Of a DNA stretch of 64,000 nt, positions 1 through 15,078 are shown piece after piece. The notes below the pieces were generated by a model. That model had not been told where the DNA came from. It did no database searches and was given only the letters and a program-made list of their open reading frames with translations. Location of the stretch: NCBI GenBank assembly GCA_963576785.1, contig OY756143.1, forward strand, positions 1,488,001 to 1,552,000. The letters are read 5' to 3'. A program made the translations under genes and the position numbers. Every line of letters starts with the position of its first letter. Position 1 is the first letter of the stretch. This stretch comes from Chlorophyllum brunneum. Lineage: Eukaryota; Basidiomycota; Agaricomycetes; Agaricales; Agaricaceae.

Positions 1-1459
1 CATATCTATAGTGTTCAAGTTAGTGTCAGGGAAAAGATGATGGACGGGGATTTGAAACCAACTTCTTTTGGCAAGCCTCATCGTCGCGGCGTTGGCGGTG
101 CATGAGGAGAACGAGGAAGTAGGTGACATAAAAGTAGGTAATGGGAGTGTCAAAGAGGGTAGGGAGGGACCAGGCGAGAGCCATGACAAGGTCGCCACTA
201 TACGAGGTGTAAGAAAGGGATAATTATAGTGATGGGGAGAACTCACAGATAATTGGGATGTTGGGAGAGGCCCCACCAGCCAGAGATGAGGAGTTTGGTA
301 CCGCGTTTGGTATCCATAAACTTCAAGTCTAGAGAAGAGTGTGTAAGAGAGGGAGGGGGAGAGGAATGAGACGCGTACTTTTGGGGTTGTTGCCGTTCCT
401 GAATTCGTTCTTTTCGTTGTTGGCACTGCGGAAGATCCAGTAACCGAACAAATTGACACCAATGATAGCTGCAGTGCGGAGTGGACCAAGTTCGACGGGA
501 TGGAAGGCGAGATACCTGGCTTGAAGACTGTAGGTGAAGGGAACCCAAGTCAAGTCTCCAATGGCAAGCATGAAGCCGAAACCGTCGGTAGTGATGTCCA
601 TAGTTGTGAAGAGGGCAGGCTCGTTGTAGAGGCCGTCAGCGACATACCAGAACTGGAAGGCGAGGACGAGCCACATGGAGTCTGTGACATGTGCGAGACC
701 ACCGCGGCGGACTGCTTGCTCGCAGGCCATGCTGATGTTGATGAGGACCCAGAGAATGAGGCCAGGGCGAAGCTCGTTGAAGGATTTGATGTCAAAGGAG
801 GCGATGGAAGGGTTGAGCTCGCGTCCGATGAAGAACTGGGAAAGTGAGTTTGGGGCCAGTTTTGGAGCAGAACACGTACGTCGTAGATGGGATTGCCCGA
901 GTTTCCGCCCAGGGCGAGGAGAGCGTTGGAGCGGAAGGAAGACGCGTAGCAGTAGAGGGCCTGGACTATGGCCATGAGAACAGAGGCGGTGAGGAAACCG
1001 ACCCATTTCTCATAGAGGATGGTAAAGGGCTCGGGGCCATAGTTGAAGATTATGCCTGAGGCGACGCCGAGAGCGAGGAGAAAGGTAGAGAAGGCTGGGA
1101 AGGGTGAGTGTCTGGGTGGACAGGGGGAGAAATGTGGCACCATTTATTTTGTATTTTTTCTTGGCACCGTTGCGGAGGGTGGTGCCGTCGACCCAGTCTC
1201 CGGGGAGAATGGCCCAGGCCAGGACGCAAAAGACGTACCAGGCGAGGTAGATGAGGGCGGCATGTGTGTCCCAGAGACCCAGCCACCAGGTGGGGTCTGA
1301 GATGGCAGCGACGACGCGCTCTGGGACAAAGGCGGGATGGCAAGCGTTGTGCTCGTTGCAGGCGAAGAAGAGGGCGTAGGAGATGGCGGGGGTGGTGAGG
1401 GTGACGAGGAGGGCACCGGGTGGGCCGAAGAACTCGTAGTGGGTTGTTGGTGGATTCAT
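1..1459 (-). CDS. ERG24: Delta(14)-sterol reductase (ERG24), 3' partial
   Basis: Membrane enzyme of ergosterol synthesis that reduces the C14-C15 double bond with NADPH in the ER. The N-terminus (HYEFFGPPGA, then LPGDWVDGTTLRNG and KYKIN) and the C-terminal part (GWWGLSQHPNYL, GDLVMALAWSLPTLFDTPITY, MHRQRRDDEACQKKYG) are the family signatures of the ERG4/ERG24/lamin-B-receptor reductases. Five introns join in frame; the last acceptor is at positions 6-7, so only five coding bases (Tyr-Gly) of the final exon lie in the window and roughly the last 15-20 residues are missing. The start at 1459 is the first Met of the open frame and lies only 35 bp from the ATG of the divergent neighbour. Confidence 0.93.
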
Positions 1460-1494
1460 GGCAAGATGCTCGCTTGCCTATTCGAGCCTCTGCC

Positions 1495-2597
1495 ATGTCC
1501 CTCGCCCAACGCCTCAACGACCTCGCCGCCGCGCACGACCACCGCATCATCAGGTAACTGCTCGCCCTCTCCCTCTCCCTCTGCTCACCGCCCACAGCGA
1601 CGACGACTACAGGATCCTCAGACAGGACCTCTTCAACCGCTTCGCCGCCGAGCCTCACTCGCCCCCACCCCCACCCAACCCTGCACCCCCTCCGCCGACC
1701 CCACCCCTGCGCCACAAACCATCCGTGGTCTCCAACGTCGCCAATCTCCTGCGCCGTGCAACAGGCAGATCGCCAAAGAAACCCCCCAAGCCAGCTCCCC
1801 AGCCCCCCACGGCCCACGACCACGACGACCCGGCGGCGCTCAGAACTGCCATCGCGTCAACAGAGGCAGAACATGCCCGCCTCCTAGACGCCTTTACCGC
1901 CCTCGAGTCCTCCACTCTCAAACGCATCCAGTACAAGACCGCCCGTCGTCTGTACACCCCCACCCCCACCAGCGTCAGCGTCCTTATCGAGGGCCGCAAC
2001 TGGCGCAGACACACGAAACCCGTCCCTTCCATCGTTCTCCCCCCGCCCCTTCCACCCACTCTCCACCCCGACCACCGCCACCACACTCACCGCTCCTCCT
2101 CCGCCGCCGCGCACACCAGCGATCGTCTATCCGTCCACTCTGCCGCATCCTCCTCCAAACTCTCCCTCTCTCGCTCCGTTTCGTCCCTTCCCCGCACCTC
2201 CACCTCTCCCCCCCAACAGCCCCAATCACCCCTTTCTCCCCGCCTCAAATCCTTTCACACTCTCCAACGCCAGAACTCCGTTTCTTCCGCCTCCACCCAA
2301 AGCACCGGCACCAGCACTCGCTTAGCCCTTGGGACCCGCAGCACAGGAAACCTATACCTCGCCAGCCTCGCCGAGCGTGCATCAGACGACACCGTAGCCG
2401 AGTCCCGCATCACTGAGGATATCGAGGACATCGACAACGACGACCCCGAAGCAAGAGACTATGATTCCGCCCTCCGTGAGCTTCATGATATTCGCCGCCG
2501 CAGACAAGAACTCGAGGCCAGGCACCTTTCCAGACTCGAATACCTCAAAGCCGCCCTCAGAGCTGCAGAACTCCGCGACAGAGTCTCCCGCCGCTGA
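1495..2597 (+). CDS. Hypothetical protein, 352 aa, N-terminal SHOCT-like helix and C-terminal coiled coil
   Basis: Two exons, 1495-1553 and 1598-2597, joined through a 44-bp GT-AG intron with a pyrimidine-rich end, give 352 residues. The first about 40 residues (LNDLAAAHD, then DDDYRILRQDLFNRF) resemble the short SHOCT-type helical motif. A proline- and serine-rich disordered middle follows, and the last about 70 residues are acidic and then highly charged and helical (ALRELHDIRRRRQELEARHL), a likely coiled coil. I do not recognise a function. Base use is very C-rich at third positions, as in strongly biased basidiomycete genes. It is transcribed divergently from ERG24, and its 3' end faces the sirtuin gene. 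Confidence 0.8.
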
Positions 2598-2958
2598 TCT
2601 CCTTGTAATTTTCTGGGACTTTTTTTTTCTTTGTCGGAATGTATATTACTGCTGTATATGCTATTAATAGAATCATCCTCCGGTTTTCAAATTCGAGTCT
2701 AAACCCCAACCCTGACCCCCCCTCAGGGCCGATCTCCACTCTCGAGCGTGAACCCGTCCCTGTCAAGGAGAATGAGAAAACACTCGGGCTGCTGCTACGA
2801 CTATACAGCCTAGGTCGACCCTCATGCTCCAGAATGAATTCCCCTTTCCAAAACTCGGCTGATCCAGGCCAAGCTCTATTTGACATATTACAATGTCCAT
2901 CAAGTAGCGTAAACCCCCGAATAATATACGTACAATAATATTAGTATAAAAACAATCT
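2598..2958. other. Convergent 3' spacer
   Basis: This 361-bp stretch lies between two converging genes. It has a T-rich run just after the first stop codon and AT-rich sequence near 2920-2950. I see no coding or RNA gene in it. Confidence 0.6.
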
Positions 2959-4878
2959 CTATCCCCCAGGACCTGCAAGCCCAATTTGCGTTGAACGAAG
3001 ACATGAAATTGGAAGTGCATCGTAATCATCAATTTCATCCTCCGATAACCCAATCTCAAGCATGGACACCTGAGTGCTTCTGGTCCTCGTCCTACTTCGG
3101 GCCCTGGCACACACAGGTTGTTTAAAACGGGACGGCGGCGTATCTTCAGGTGTTGGAGGATGTCTGGTCAACGCAGGCCTGTATGGCGTCCGTAAGGAAA
3201 CAGACGAAAGATCAACATAACAGCGGGGTGGAATGCGTATCATTAAGGATGAGGTGGGGGTTGCAGGGGACAGGGACAACCTTTCCATCCCTACGTCCAT
3301 ATCTGGACGTGCATGAGATGCCGGTGGCGATTTCGGTGGCGAAGGCGGTAAAACAGTTTTCCGTCGCTTTTGGTTTGCAGAATCAGTATTATTTTTTCGC
3401 TTTGCTTGTTTTGGGGTTATTGGTGGGACTTGTGCCGACGACGACGGATATCCAGTGACATTAGCAGCAGCAAGCGCAGCTTCTTCCTCCCGTTTCCTCT
3501 TCTTCTCGATTGCCAACCCCTTTGCTTTCGCCTGCTTCTCCAGTTCTTCCTGCAGCAGCTGAGCAAAGACCTGAGCATCTCCTTGTAACCACACATCAAA
3601 TACACCTTCCCATTCTCGCGTTGGGACCGGAAAATCAAGGTTGAGATATACAGCCTTCATTGATGGTTCTTCATCAGTACCCGGAGAGGGACGCGTGGAG
3701 TTGGATGAAGATTCAGATGTCGACGACGACGACGATCCTTCATCCTTTGACGACGTGCTTGAAACACGCGGTCGTACGGCTTTCGAAAACTCTCGGACCA
3801 TTCTCTTTGTCCCAGGTATCCTCAAGCTCGTCCCAACAACCAATAACAAATCAGCACCACTCCGACCCTTTGTACCCATCAAATCCTTGCTGACAATTTC
3901 ACCCACATCTTCACCGTCCTTGTGTGCTTCATTGTATAAGACGACACTGGGTCGCAGTTTCCCTATTCCACGTGGTCGCTTCCCAATCAGCTGTCGAGTT
4001 CGTTCCAGGGACGTGCACTCAGGGCACTGCGGGGGCAGGCCAATAGCCAGTGAGGACAGGTGTTCGTGAAGGGGAAAGGAGTGCGTGCAAATTTGACAGT
4101 GGACGGATTGCAGGGTTCCGTGTAGTGGAATACACCGAGGAGTCTCCGCGGGCGGTGAGGGTAGTCGATTGGGTGGAGCCGCCGATGAGGGTCCGGGTAG
4201 GTCTGGAGCTTGATCGACGGGAGGTCTGCTGCTGCTGGAGGGCTGGGAGACGGCAGCCTTGTATTTAGCTCGGTGCTTGGCGCGCCTGTCTTCAAATTCT
4301 GGCACACCGAATGAGAGCCCAGTCTTTTGCTCGATGGCATCGATGTTTTGGGTGTAGACCCGGAGGAGTTTTCCATGATCGTCGAGTGCCCGTAGCACGC
4401 GATGGAATGCAGTCGGCTCTGCGTCTTGCGAAAGTTTAGAGAGTTGGGCGATCATTTGGCAAAAGAGAGAAGTGGTGGTTTCAGACTGTAGATTGGCAAC
4501 AGCATGAGCATGTGCAGCAAAGAGCGATGGATACTGAAGAGAGGACACACGTTGAAAACCGAGGCATCAAAAAGATCCTTTCCTGATGCAAGATTCTCTC
4601 GAGGATTATCACGCTTCAGGGTTCGAAAAAGTCCCTCGGGAGAGCGAAAGTCGGGGATGCCTGCCTGTACCGATATTCCAGCACCTGGGATATGGGTAAG
4701 CGCTGAGTGGCGGAGAAGCATGCTGAGTGCACGTACCGCAGACGACGACGATGCGTTTTGCCCTGAGAATTGTGTGGATGAGCCTGTGGAGGTGTGCGGC
4801 GGGATTTGTGGACTGGGAGAGAAAGGAGGGTGTGGGGGGGAGGGCAGAGTGTGTCTCCAGAGGAAGAAAGAGGGTCAT
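2959..4878 (-). CDS. Sirtuin NAD-dependent histone deacetylase, Hst3/Hst4 type
   Basis: Three exons (4737-4878, 4551-4684, 2959-4485) give a 600-residue protein. The NAD-binding motif VVCGAGIS is formed across the first splice junction and is followed by AGIPDFRSPEGLF. Further along are TQNIDAIEQKTGL, the catalytic-loop LHGTLQ, two zinc-binding Cys pairs (CQIC and CPEC), and VVLYNEAHKDGE, VGTSLRIPG and LNLDFPVP. These fit class I sirtuins of the Hst3/Hst4 group, which deacetylate histone H3 K56 in yeasts and protect genome stability. The last about 250 residues are a basic, Ser/Pro-rich tail (KKRKREEE, KQAKRKNN) suited to a nuclear protein. A low-complexity insert sits between the TQNID motif and the zinc site. 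Confidence 0.93.
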
Positions 4879-5246
4879 CCTGAGGAGATGGTGGTCGGAA
4901 GAGAAGAGCGTCGACAGCGGAGAGACATCGTCCGTGGCGCGGGAATCTCGTCCCCACGTTGTCTTCCTGCACTACTACCACTCACGAGCACCCATGTCAC
5001 CTGCCAGCTCATCACGTCGCAATCGCGACAATCCAATCATCACAAGCAACTCCGCACTAAAGACGCCGCAAACTGCTGCCTTTCAACGCCTCACGCACTT
5101 CAGAGATTGGGAAGCCATCCGTCAATTTGAATTCGAACCACCACCACAAAAACATACAAATACAATTGATACCAAAGGGACGGAATATTACTTCCCCAAC
5201 CGCAAAAATTATTGAATATGCAACTCCTCTCCGGTGATCAGGTCGT
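4879..5246. other. Promoter of the sirtuin gene and 3' region of the next gene
   Basis: A gene-free 368 bp between two minus-strand genes. Open frames here are shadows without family resemblance. No clear regulatory motif was found. Confidence 0.5.
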
Positions 5247-5879
5247 TTATTTCCTGAGTTTCCACGCGTCGTCCACTCCAGCCTTCGAAAACTTCTCCGC
5301 AGCGGCTCCATCCGGAGGGGGGTTCCTCTCTGCGAGCTCACCCTCGCCCGGAGTGAACCCCTCCCAATCCATCATGGCCAACCCACCGAAACTGCCCCCC
5401 TTTTCTCCCATCTCACCTGGTGCTGTTGCATACCTAATGGCCGAGCTAGCGCCTACGCCGCCCAAGTGGTGGGGGACTGCACGAGTCGTGAATTCATGTG
5501 CCAGACTGGACGAGGTGGAGCTGACCTGAGCGCCTTTATAATTGGGTGCTTCTGAAGGCGCATAGTTGACGTAAGGCGATGATGTGGGGTACGCCCCAGA
5601 AGGCACCTCATAGTGGCTTGCAGACGCGTCAGGTTGCGAAGCGACGTAGGTACGGTTGCCGAAGCAAGTCGTGAGCGGCTCATAAGAGAAGTCGTATTGT
5701 TTTTCATAATATGCTGGGTTTGCCTGAGCCTCAGACTGTTGCGCGTGCGCTTTGGGTGGTGTTTGCGCCTGGCCGAGGGTAACATAGGGGGAGTGGAAGA
5801 AGCGGATAGGGGTGTGTTGGCTAGCAATACATCTAGCGGTAACAGAAGATCTTGCGAGGGACCGGAGGATGGATGACAT
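5247..5879 (-). CDS. Small mitochondrial-targeted protein of unknown function, 210 aa
   Basis: Single-exon gene. I place the start at 5879 (MSSILRSLARSSVTARC) rather than at the upstream in-frame Met, because this gives a basic, Ser/Arg-rich amphipathic presequence without acidic residues, ending near RFFHSPYV, typical of a mitochondrial matrix import signal. The mature part carries YYEKQYDFSYEPL and repeated Tyr/Pro/Ser motifs (YPTSSPYVNYAPSEAPNY) and ends in a short charged tail. I do not recognise a catalytic domain. Confidence 0.75.
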   Translation of the reverse strand: MSSILRSLARSSVTARCIASQHTPIRFFHSPYVTLGQAQTPPKAHAQQSEAQANPAYYEKQYDFSYEPLTTCFGNRTYVASQPDASASHYEVPSGAYPTSSPYVNYAPSEAPNYKGAQVSSTSSSLAHEFTTRAVPHHLGGVGASSAIRYATAPGEMGEKGGSFGGLAMMDWEGFTPGEGELAERNPPPDGAAAEKFSKAGVDDAWKLRK

Positions 5880-6346
5880 GTTGATATGGGAGTGAGTAAG
5901 AAAGGAGATGAATGCTGGAAACCGAAGCCCTGTGAGGTTATATATCTGCACCTCTTGGGGCGACAACGTCACAGTCGACGTGACCCCCCTGTCTCTTGGG
6001 AGATCACACCCGCGGGTAGTCTAACTCCCGCCCCAAAACATTGCGTTGCCCGACGACTCGTACGATTATCCCATCAAATAATATCAGGCGATCTGTCGTA
6101 CGCGCCCTCGCCTTACATGGCAACAACGCAACGGGCTCGACCCTGGCATCCAAATTTGACCTAACACCGGGTGCCTTGTAAATACGGCTTCCATCCTGCT
6201 TTGGCAGTCACATAGGCCACATAGACATCCGTAAAACATACAGTGCATAATAATATACAACCTGGCCCCACGGACTCTAAGAGACACCTACATATTCGTC
6301 AGTCCCCACCCACTCAGTCTATCAATTCTCGGCCAGCGTCAATCAC
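5880..6346. other. Intergenic region
   Basis: 467 bp between two minus-strand genes. It contains the promoter of the mitochondrial protein gene; I see no further gene or clear motif. Confidence 0.5.
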
Positions 6347-9033
<2,687 letters not shown>

Positions 9034-9582
9034 GCTGGGTGCTTTGTGACGAGATAATGATAAGGCGAGCGCTTGCGCCCGAACGTGTTTGGATATTTTC
9101 AGCCCTCTACCACTCGAGCAGTGCATCGATGATCCGTGGCGTCACGAGACAGCAAGATAAACGTTCGTCTAGCAGAATGTATATTCAATTTATAGCATTA
9201 GAAAACGGGAGACTACATAGTACAGGTGAAGGTATTGACGGTTATCTTGAAATTACCAAGCTGGTGGGAGTCAACCAAACACAGTGGTTTCGCACTGTAT
9301 ATGCGACAGGGAGAGTGGACAATAACTAACAGCGTGAGGATATATATGAACATGAAAGGACATAAACAGGGGCATCGGCAGTCGTGGAAGGTATTAAGCG
9401 CATTCCGCGTTTAGGTTATGCTTGATGAAGGGGATTGGCAAAGAAACATTCAGATTATGGTATCTACCCGCGAAACCTAGGACCTGATCAGACGATCTGT
9501 TAGTTAAAAAGGAGAGGAGAGAAGCTAAGACCGTCCACTCACAAGGAGAGTGGAATCCTGTGGGACATGAAACATGCGCTGC
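9034..9582. other. Intergenic region
   Basis: 549 bp between two minus-strand genes, serving as the promoter of the kinase/phosphatase gene. No gene or clear element seen. Confidence 0.5.
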
Positions 9583-11855
9583 TCAGCAGCACCAAATACC
9601 CCATAGGCCTCTTTTGCGACTGTGGCCATCATCAAGGCGGTCTCGTTCTCGATCATACATTCCCATTCTTGTAGCACTCAGGTTCTGTGGGTTGATGCCT
9701 GGATTCATCATATTCTCGCGGGAGTTGGTGACATGTTTGGCAGCTGGACTCTGAGAATAATAGGGGTCTGAGGGATTCATCTGAAGCCCGTTACCATTCT
9801 GCATCGCCTGTGCATTCGGGGAATGTCGTCCATATCCAGCACCCGCATTGACACTAGTTCGGTAGTTGCCGCCGGGAGGAGCAGAGGCATATGGATGTTG
9901 TGCAACGATAGCTGGATTGCTCAGGTTAGGATCTCGGGGTTGCTGGCTCTGCCGGCGACTGGGTGGGACAATAGGCTGGACGCTCAGATCGCGGCTTGCA
10001 TCACGATCACGCGTGTCTGGTCTTCGTCGTTTTTCCGTGTGTAGGGGTGGTACAGGACTCAGCACAACACCATTCGGGGTTGTGTCACCAGCTTGACGTG
10101 AAGGTCGGCGATGACCATGCTCACGATCACGATCACGTCGGTCGCGACCATGGTGTGCACCAGAGGTGCCATTTTGCTGTTGGAACCAGGTTGTTAGGCA
10201 CCATTCCAAGATAGGCAGATGGGAAATATTTACACTGCCAGCCTCCCAACCTTTGCCGCCATTGAGATTCATCCAGTCATAAACATTATCTTCTTGTTCG
10301 ACCTGTGTTTTCATCACTTTGGTGAACAGCTCCCGAAGGAAGTCGTAGTCCGGCGTTTCTTCGAAGCCTAATTTACGGACGTAGTTCATGTATATGGCAA
10401 ACTCCTCTGCGGCATCTAGTTAGTTGGTTGTCCTAGGGACAATTGCACTAAACCGACCTGGGAACCCCTCGCAAAGCTCAGAAATGGGGGTAGACTGCTT
10501 CTTTTCCCCAATCTTCTCATATTTTTGTTTGTTCGTCGCAGCACGAAGACCTTGCCATGGAAGACCTCCTCGTAAGAAGTACATGAAAACATGACCAAGA
10601 GACTCCAGATCGTCACGTCTTGATTGTTCTCGGCCAAGGTGGGTATTGATCGACATATACCGAGCAGTGCCCGAAAGTGATTTGCGCTCACGATAAGGGA
10701 TATGGACCTTAGTTTTGGGGTCACGGTAGAATTTTGCCATCCCAAAATCTGGCAAAAGTGGTATTAGTGGATAGTTTCCACGTCCGGAAAATGAAAAGGG
10801 ATTGGCCGTAGCTGATGGGAGTCAAATGACAGCCGTGATGAATCACTTCCGGCAGCTCAGGGTCTGCGAACCATCAGAAAGGCTGGTTGCTCCGGGGTTA
10901 ACCGAAAGGTGGACAGTCAACCTAGAGGGGGAGGGGAAGGACGTTACCCACCAATGAGGTGAATAGTGTTGGCGTTTTTACTTCCTGGAACACCGATCAA
11001 AAAGTTGTCGGGTTTGATGTCACGGTAGATGAGTGATTTTTCATGCACAGACTGCACACGGGTAACCTGAAAGAGGAGATGAGTAACTGTGATCGGAAGG
11101 GGTGAATACTGCGGCTAATCATCTCTGGATCGACGGGCAGCAGCGTTGGCTCTCTGAGTGGGCAGGGAAAGCATTACCATTTGCTTGGCAGCCATACAAA
11201 CGGTCTTGATAGAAAATTTGCGGCCGCACATATCAAAGAGGTCCTCGAGATTAGGTCCTAGCAGGTCAATGACGAGGACATTATGGAGGCCTTCTTGACC
11301 GAAATAGTGAACCTGAGGCACACCAGCTTGTGGGAAACGAGTAAGCTAGGGTACAGACGATGACCAGAAAAGGGACATACAAGTGCCGTTTAACGTCCGG
11401 TAAGATCGAAATTCATCTCTTAGTTGAGGTGCATCCGATTTTCGGGGCTCCTGAAAACAGCGTTATTTAAGATTATGCGCAGTTCGAGGAAGGAACGTAC
11501 GAATTTGATGGCGACTGGTGTCCCGGACGAGATTTTCGAACCTGAAGACGTGTTACAATGACGGCTAGGTCAGAAAAATGATTGAAAGCGGGGGATGGGG
11601 TAGGTGTATCTGCACAAGGATGCCTGGGCGGCTGCGGACACAGGAACAGAAGCGATGCTGGGGAAGGAACGTGGGGACGAGGGCGGGAGGGATATGGGCG
11701 GGAAAGCGGATAGACTACAAACCTTCAAATACGACACCAAAGGAGCCCTCGCCAATCTTCTTCCCTACCCGATAGTGGTTTCCGACGATGCCATGAGATG
11801 TTGAGGATTGGTTGGGATGGGAAGAAGAAGAGGCGACGACGTGGGGGGTGGTCAT
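9583..11855 (-). CDS. Casein kinase I, membrane-anchored Yck1/Yck2 type
   Basis: Ser/Thr protein kinase with the N-terminal glycine loop [15 protein letters not shown], the catalytic loop [18 protein letters not shown] and the CK1-specific [14 protein letters not shown] and [12 protein letters not shown]. The kinase core is interrupted by several short introns. It is followed by a long Arg/Ser/Pro/Asn-rich tail of about 200 residues that ends in Cys-Cys. In yeasts, Yck1/Yck2 use such a C-terminal Cys pair for palmitoylation and plasma-membrane attachment, so the same location is likely here. The start at 11855 ([12 protein letters not shown]) is the first Met of the exon that carries the glycine loop. 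Confidence 0.93.
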
Positions 11856-12970
11856 GACAGGTGATATATGGGAGGCTGGAGAGCCAGAGCTGGGATATAT
11901 AAGGGAGGGCTGGGGGAGGGGAGCAACAGGTTGTCGGGAGAGAAAAGAAAAGGGATCGTCCGCTGTTCACTCGGCGGACTTTGATTTCCATCAGGCACGT
12001 GGTGCCCCTCACCTCCCACTTCCCTCCCCGCATCTGCTCTTTCACCTGCACAGGCACGTTCTCTCACACACTCTTTCCTTCTGTTCGAGCCAGCGTTGAA
12101 CGAATCCGCAATTAACGCCAGGAATGGTTTCAAATTCCTGTGCATGGCTATTCCTGCGCGTTTCTCGGAATCCTGTGCATCACATGAAATACGCAGCGCC
12201 AGGTGCCCTATGCCTCGGACATTCTTTGGTGGTCCTTCCTCAAGCACGGCTCTGGTTGACGTACACTATCATGTACATGACGATTCAACGTCCAACCCTT
12301 ACACCACCCTCGCCATTTCCTGTCATTGATTGTGTCTAACTGCCAAGGCGGTGTTTCATGGAATATCTTCCCAAAGTCTGAACGGCCGGCAATCTGGGAA
12401 TGCATGCTGAGATTCATTACTGTATCTATGGTTCCCTGTAGTCTATCGAGGGTGACCGCAGGCCGGTAGTAATTCTATGTTACGTGTCGAGCATTCAGGT
12501 TGGTCACTGTGACTGGCTCCCAAGTTCACCACCTCTAATTCGGCTCTCTTTTTTGCCTCACGATGGACATGCAGCTGAAGAACTAGCCTATCCGGTTGGT
12601 AGTCTCCTAAAGCAGACGCATACGCAGTACACCTTATACCCGCACGCAGTATCCGGTTGGTCCCCTCAAAGCCTCGTTCTGTCCCTTGTTCCTCTTAGCA
12701 ACCTGAATTACAAACAGCGCTGAAGGTGTGCAAATTCATTTACAACTACACCGCTATCGAATTGTTCTACATGATGTACGACTGTCTGAAGCTATGAATA
12801 CTTTATGCCAAAGACGTAGTAAATGCCTGTGACGACACACCATTCCGATATTTGGTAATCTCCTGAGAAGTAAATAACGTCTTCCACCCCACTTTCGTAA
12901 TTTCGGCTTTCTCTTCCTTACTACACGACAAACGAGACTTGAACTGGGCTCGCATCTTACAATTTTCTTC
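11856..12970. other. Divergent promoter region, no gene recognised
   Basis: About 1.1 kb between the casein kinase and the F-box gene. Short open frames on both strands have no recognisable motifs. A TATATA run at about 11894-11902 lies upstream of the kinase, but only about 40 bp from its start codon, so its role as a TATA box is doubtful. Confidence 0.5.
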
Positions 12971-14477
12971 ATGTGAGTATTAGGAACTACTCGGACGTTC
13001 AAAGATGAGCCTGTGAGTGATCCTCTCTGCTATTAGGGTCGCCGCGTACACCCCACACCTGGCATCTTTGGAAATAGACAGTGTTGCAGTCAAAATCTCA
13101 GACCTCGAGCTTAGAAGAGAACAGCTTGTCCACGAACTATTCGATATCGACCTCCAACTGCGCAGTCAAAAGTCGAAATATAACACTCTTCTCAACGGAC
13201 AGGCACCAGTCTCCAAGATACCCTTTGAACTCTTGAGCAACATATTTCTTCTATGCCAGGCTGCCGGTCCCCCCAAACCTTATTATTCGTTTGCAGTGGC
13301 CGCGTCTCACGTTTCGCGACACTGGCGTACAGTCTCCCTTTCGACCCCCCTTCTGTGGAATGACATTCGTGTCAACATGCGGTCGCTACTAGCGCTCAAG
13401 CGACTGGAGGCTCACCTCACTCGCTCGGATGACTGTTTTCTTGACATATTTATCTATACTCCAATACGGGACATTGAGCCCATCATGACTCTAATATCAT
13501 CTCATTCCAAGCGGTGGCGAAGGCTTTCCCTAATCACCGATAACAACCATATCAGCACAGTTCAAACTTGTCTATTTGGCGCTTCAGTTCCCCTACTTGA
13601 ACATCTATCCCTCCAGATTGGGATACCCGAGGAACACCACTCACCCAGATCCAAATACCCGGGCAACTGCCCAAAACTATTTACCGGAGGCGCACCGTCG
13701 TTGAAGTTTGTTCGTCTCGGGGGCCTTGCTCTGGGCAACCTAGCCCCACCTTCCGAAATACTATCCACTCTTGACCTGGATGGGTTCGAAAGGTACTACA
13801 TGGAACCCTCTCAGTTTGTTGCCCTACTAGAGACGCTGCCTTCCCTTGTCAATCTTTCTCTTGGTCAACTCCACATTCACCACCCACGCGATCCGTTTGA
13901 CGTTACGAAACAGATTACATTGCCGTTCCTTCGCTCTCTCCGCATTTGTGGTCCTTGCACCTCGCCCCATCTCGCGCTATCGCTTCTCGTGCTCCCGCAG
14001 CTAGAATTTCTCGCCTTACAAGACCTCGACAGCTTCCACTCACCGTTACTCTCATCTGTCAAAGAATTAATGATTGAATCATGCACGTTTGACGAGATTG
14101 CTGCGACGAATATCCTTCATGCATGTCCTTCTATCACCCAACTCACCATGGACTTCCAAAGCCCCACTATGTGCACCGTCATGACCGTTTCAGCCAATAT
14201 GATGGAGGACCAAATTCCCTGGCCCTCTATGCACACCCTCACTGTGCGCGAAATGGAGGCTAGCGATCTCGCGCGCTTCCGCATCATGGTCTCAACGCGT
14301 CTCTCATCCAGTCGTGCTCTCAAAAAGCTACGGGTAGATCGACGCACTCGGACAATTCTCAGACACAAACTCTGCTTGGACTGGTTCAAGGAGCAGGTGT
14401 CTCTTTTAAACTGCGACCACGCGGACCCATGGCCGGCAGGGCTTGGCTATGAGGATCCTGGTGACTATTGGACTTGA
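12971..14477 (+). CDS. F-box protein with LRR-like repeats
   Basis: A 480-residue protein of the expanded agaricomycete F-box family. After a heptad-like helix (ISDLELRREQLVHELFDIDL) comes the degenerate F-box KIPFELLSNIF ... SHVSRHWRTVSLSTPLLW, which would bind Skp1 in an SCF ubiquitin ligase. Leucine-rich repeats follow (PLLEHLSLQIG, LPSLVNLSLGQL, LPQLEFLALQDL). The long open frame has no usable ATG near its 5' end. Removing a 64-bp GT-AG intron (12973-13036) joins AT at 12971-12972 to G at 13037, creating an ATG directly in frame, so the start codon appears to be split by the intron. Substrate cannot be inferred. Confidence 0.82.
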
Positions 14478-15078
14478 TGGGCTTACAGCGCCAGGGATGT
14501 TGTTGGCCTTGGGAACGTGACTGCTTGGTCAGGATGTGTCATGGACGCAAGGCTTTATTAAGTATTGTACATGCGGACGTCTGATTAGTGTAGTAGTAAG
14601 CTAAGCGGCGTAATGAGTTTGATGGACAGAAGGAGTAGACATTTATAATTGGTTGCTTGGTTGGCCATACTAGGGAAAGCTTTCTGACGGAAAACCGAAA
14701 AGCCGGTCTCGGTGGGTAGGGTGGAAGACAACCGACGACGGCACGGAACACAGGTACATGCGTGACAGGCTAGCGGAGGCGGACATTGGACGTCACGGGG
14801 AGAGGAGTTGGAGGTGGATGTGGGTGCTGAATAAGAGGTGGTGGGGAGTGATTAGCTAAGCGGAGGAAGGCCCACTAAGAATCTGGCAGCTCAGGTAAGC
14901 TCAGTCAGCTATGAATGCTCTTGCCAGCCTTTGACCCTTCTTATCCTCTCCGATTGTTTATTACCTCTGCCGCTCAACCATCCTCCCTCAATTCCACATC
15001 CAGCCCACCACCAACTTCCTATCTCACCCTCAAGCCACCCTCTGATCTTCGCTCCTGCTCAGGGTGCCCGAAACCATC
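14478..15078. other. Intergenic region
   Basis: 601 bp between two plus-strand genes, with a pyrimidine-rich stretch just before the next start codon (about 14925-15075), as is common in fungal 5' regions. No gene seen. Confidence 0.5.

Noticed and set aside
11894..11902. TATATA upstream of casein kinase I
   Set aside because: Only about 40 bp from the start codon, leaving almost no 5' leader; listed only as doubtful.
13013..13036. A 24-nt intron joining the ATG at 13005 to the F-box frame
   Set aside because: Too short for a spliceosomal intron; the 64-nt intron with the split start codon fits better.
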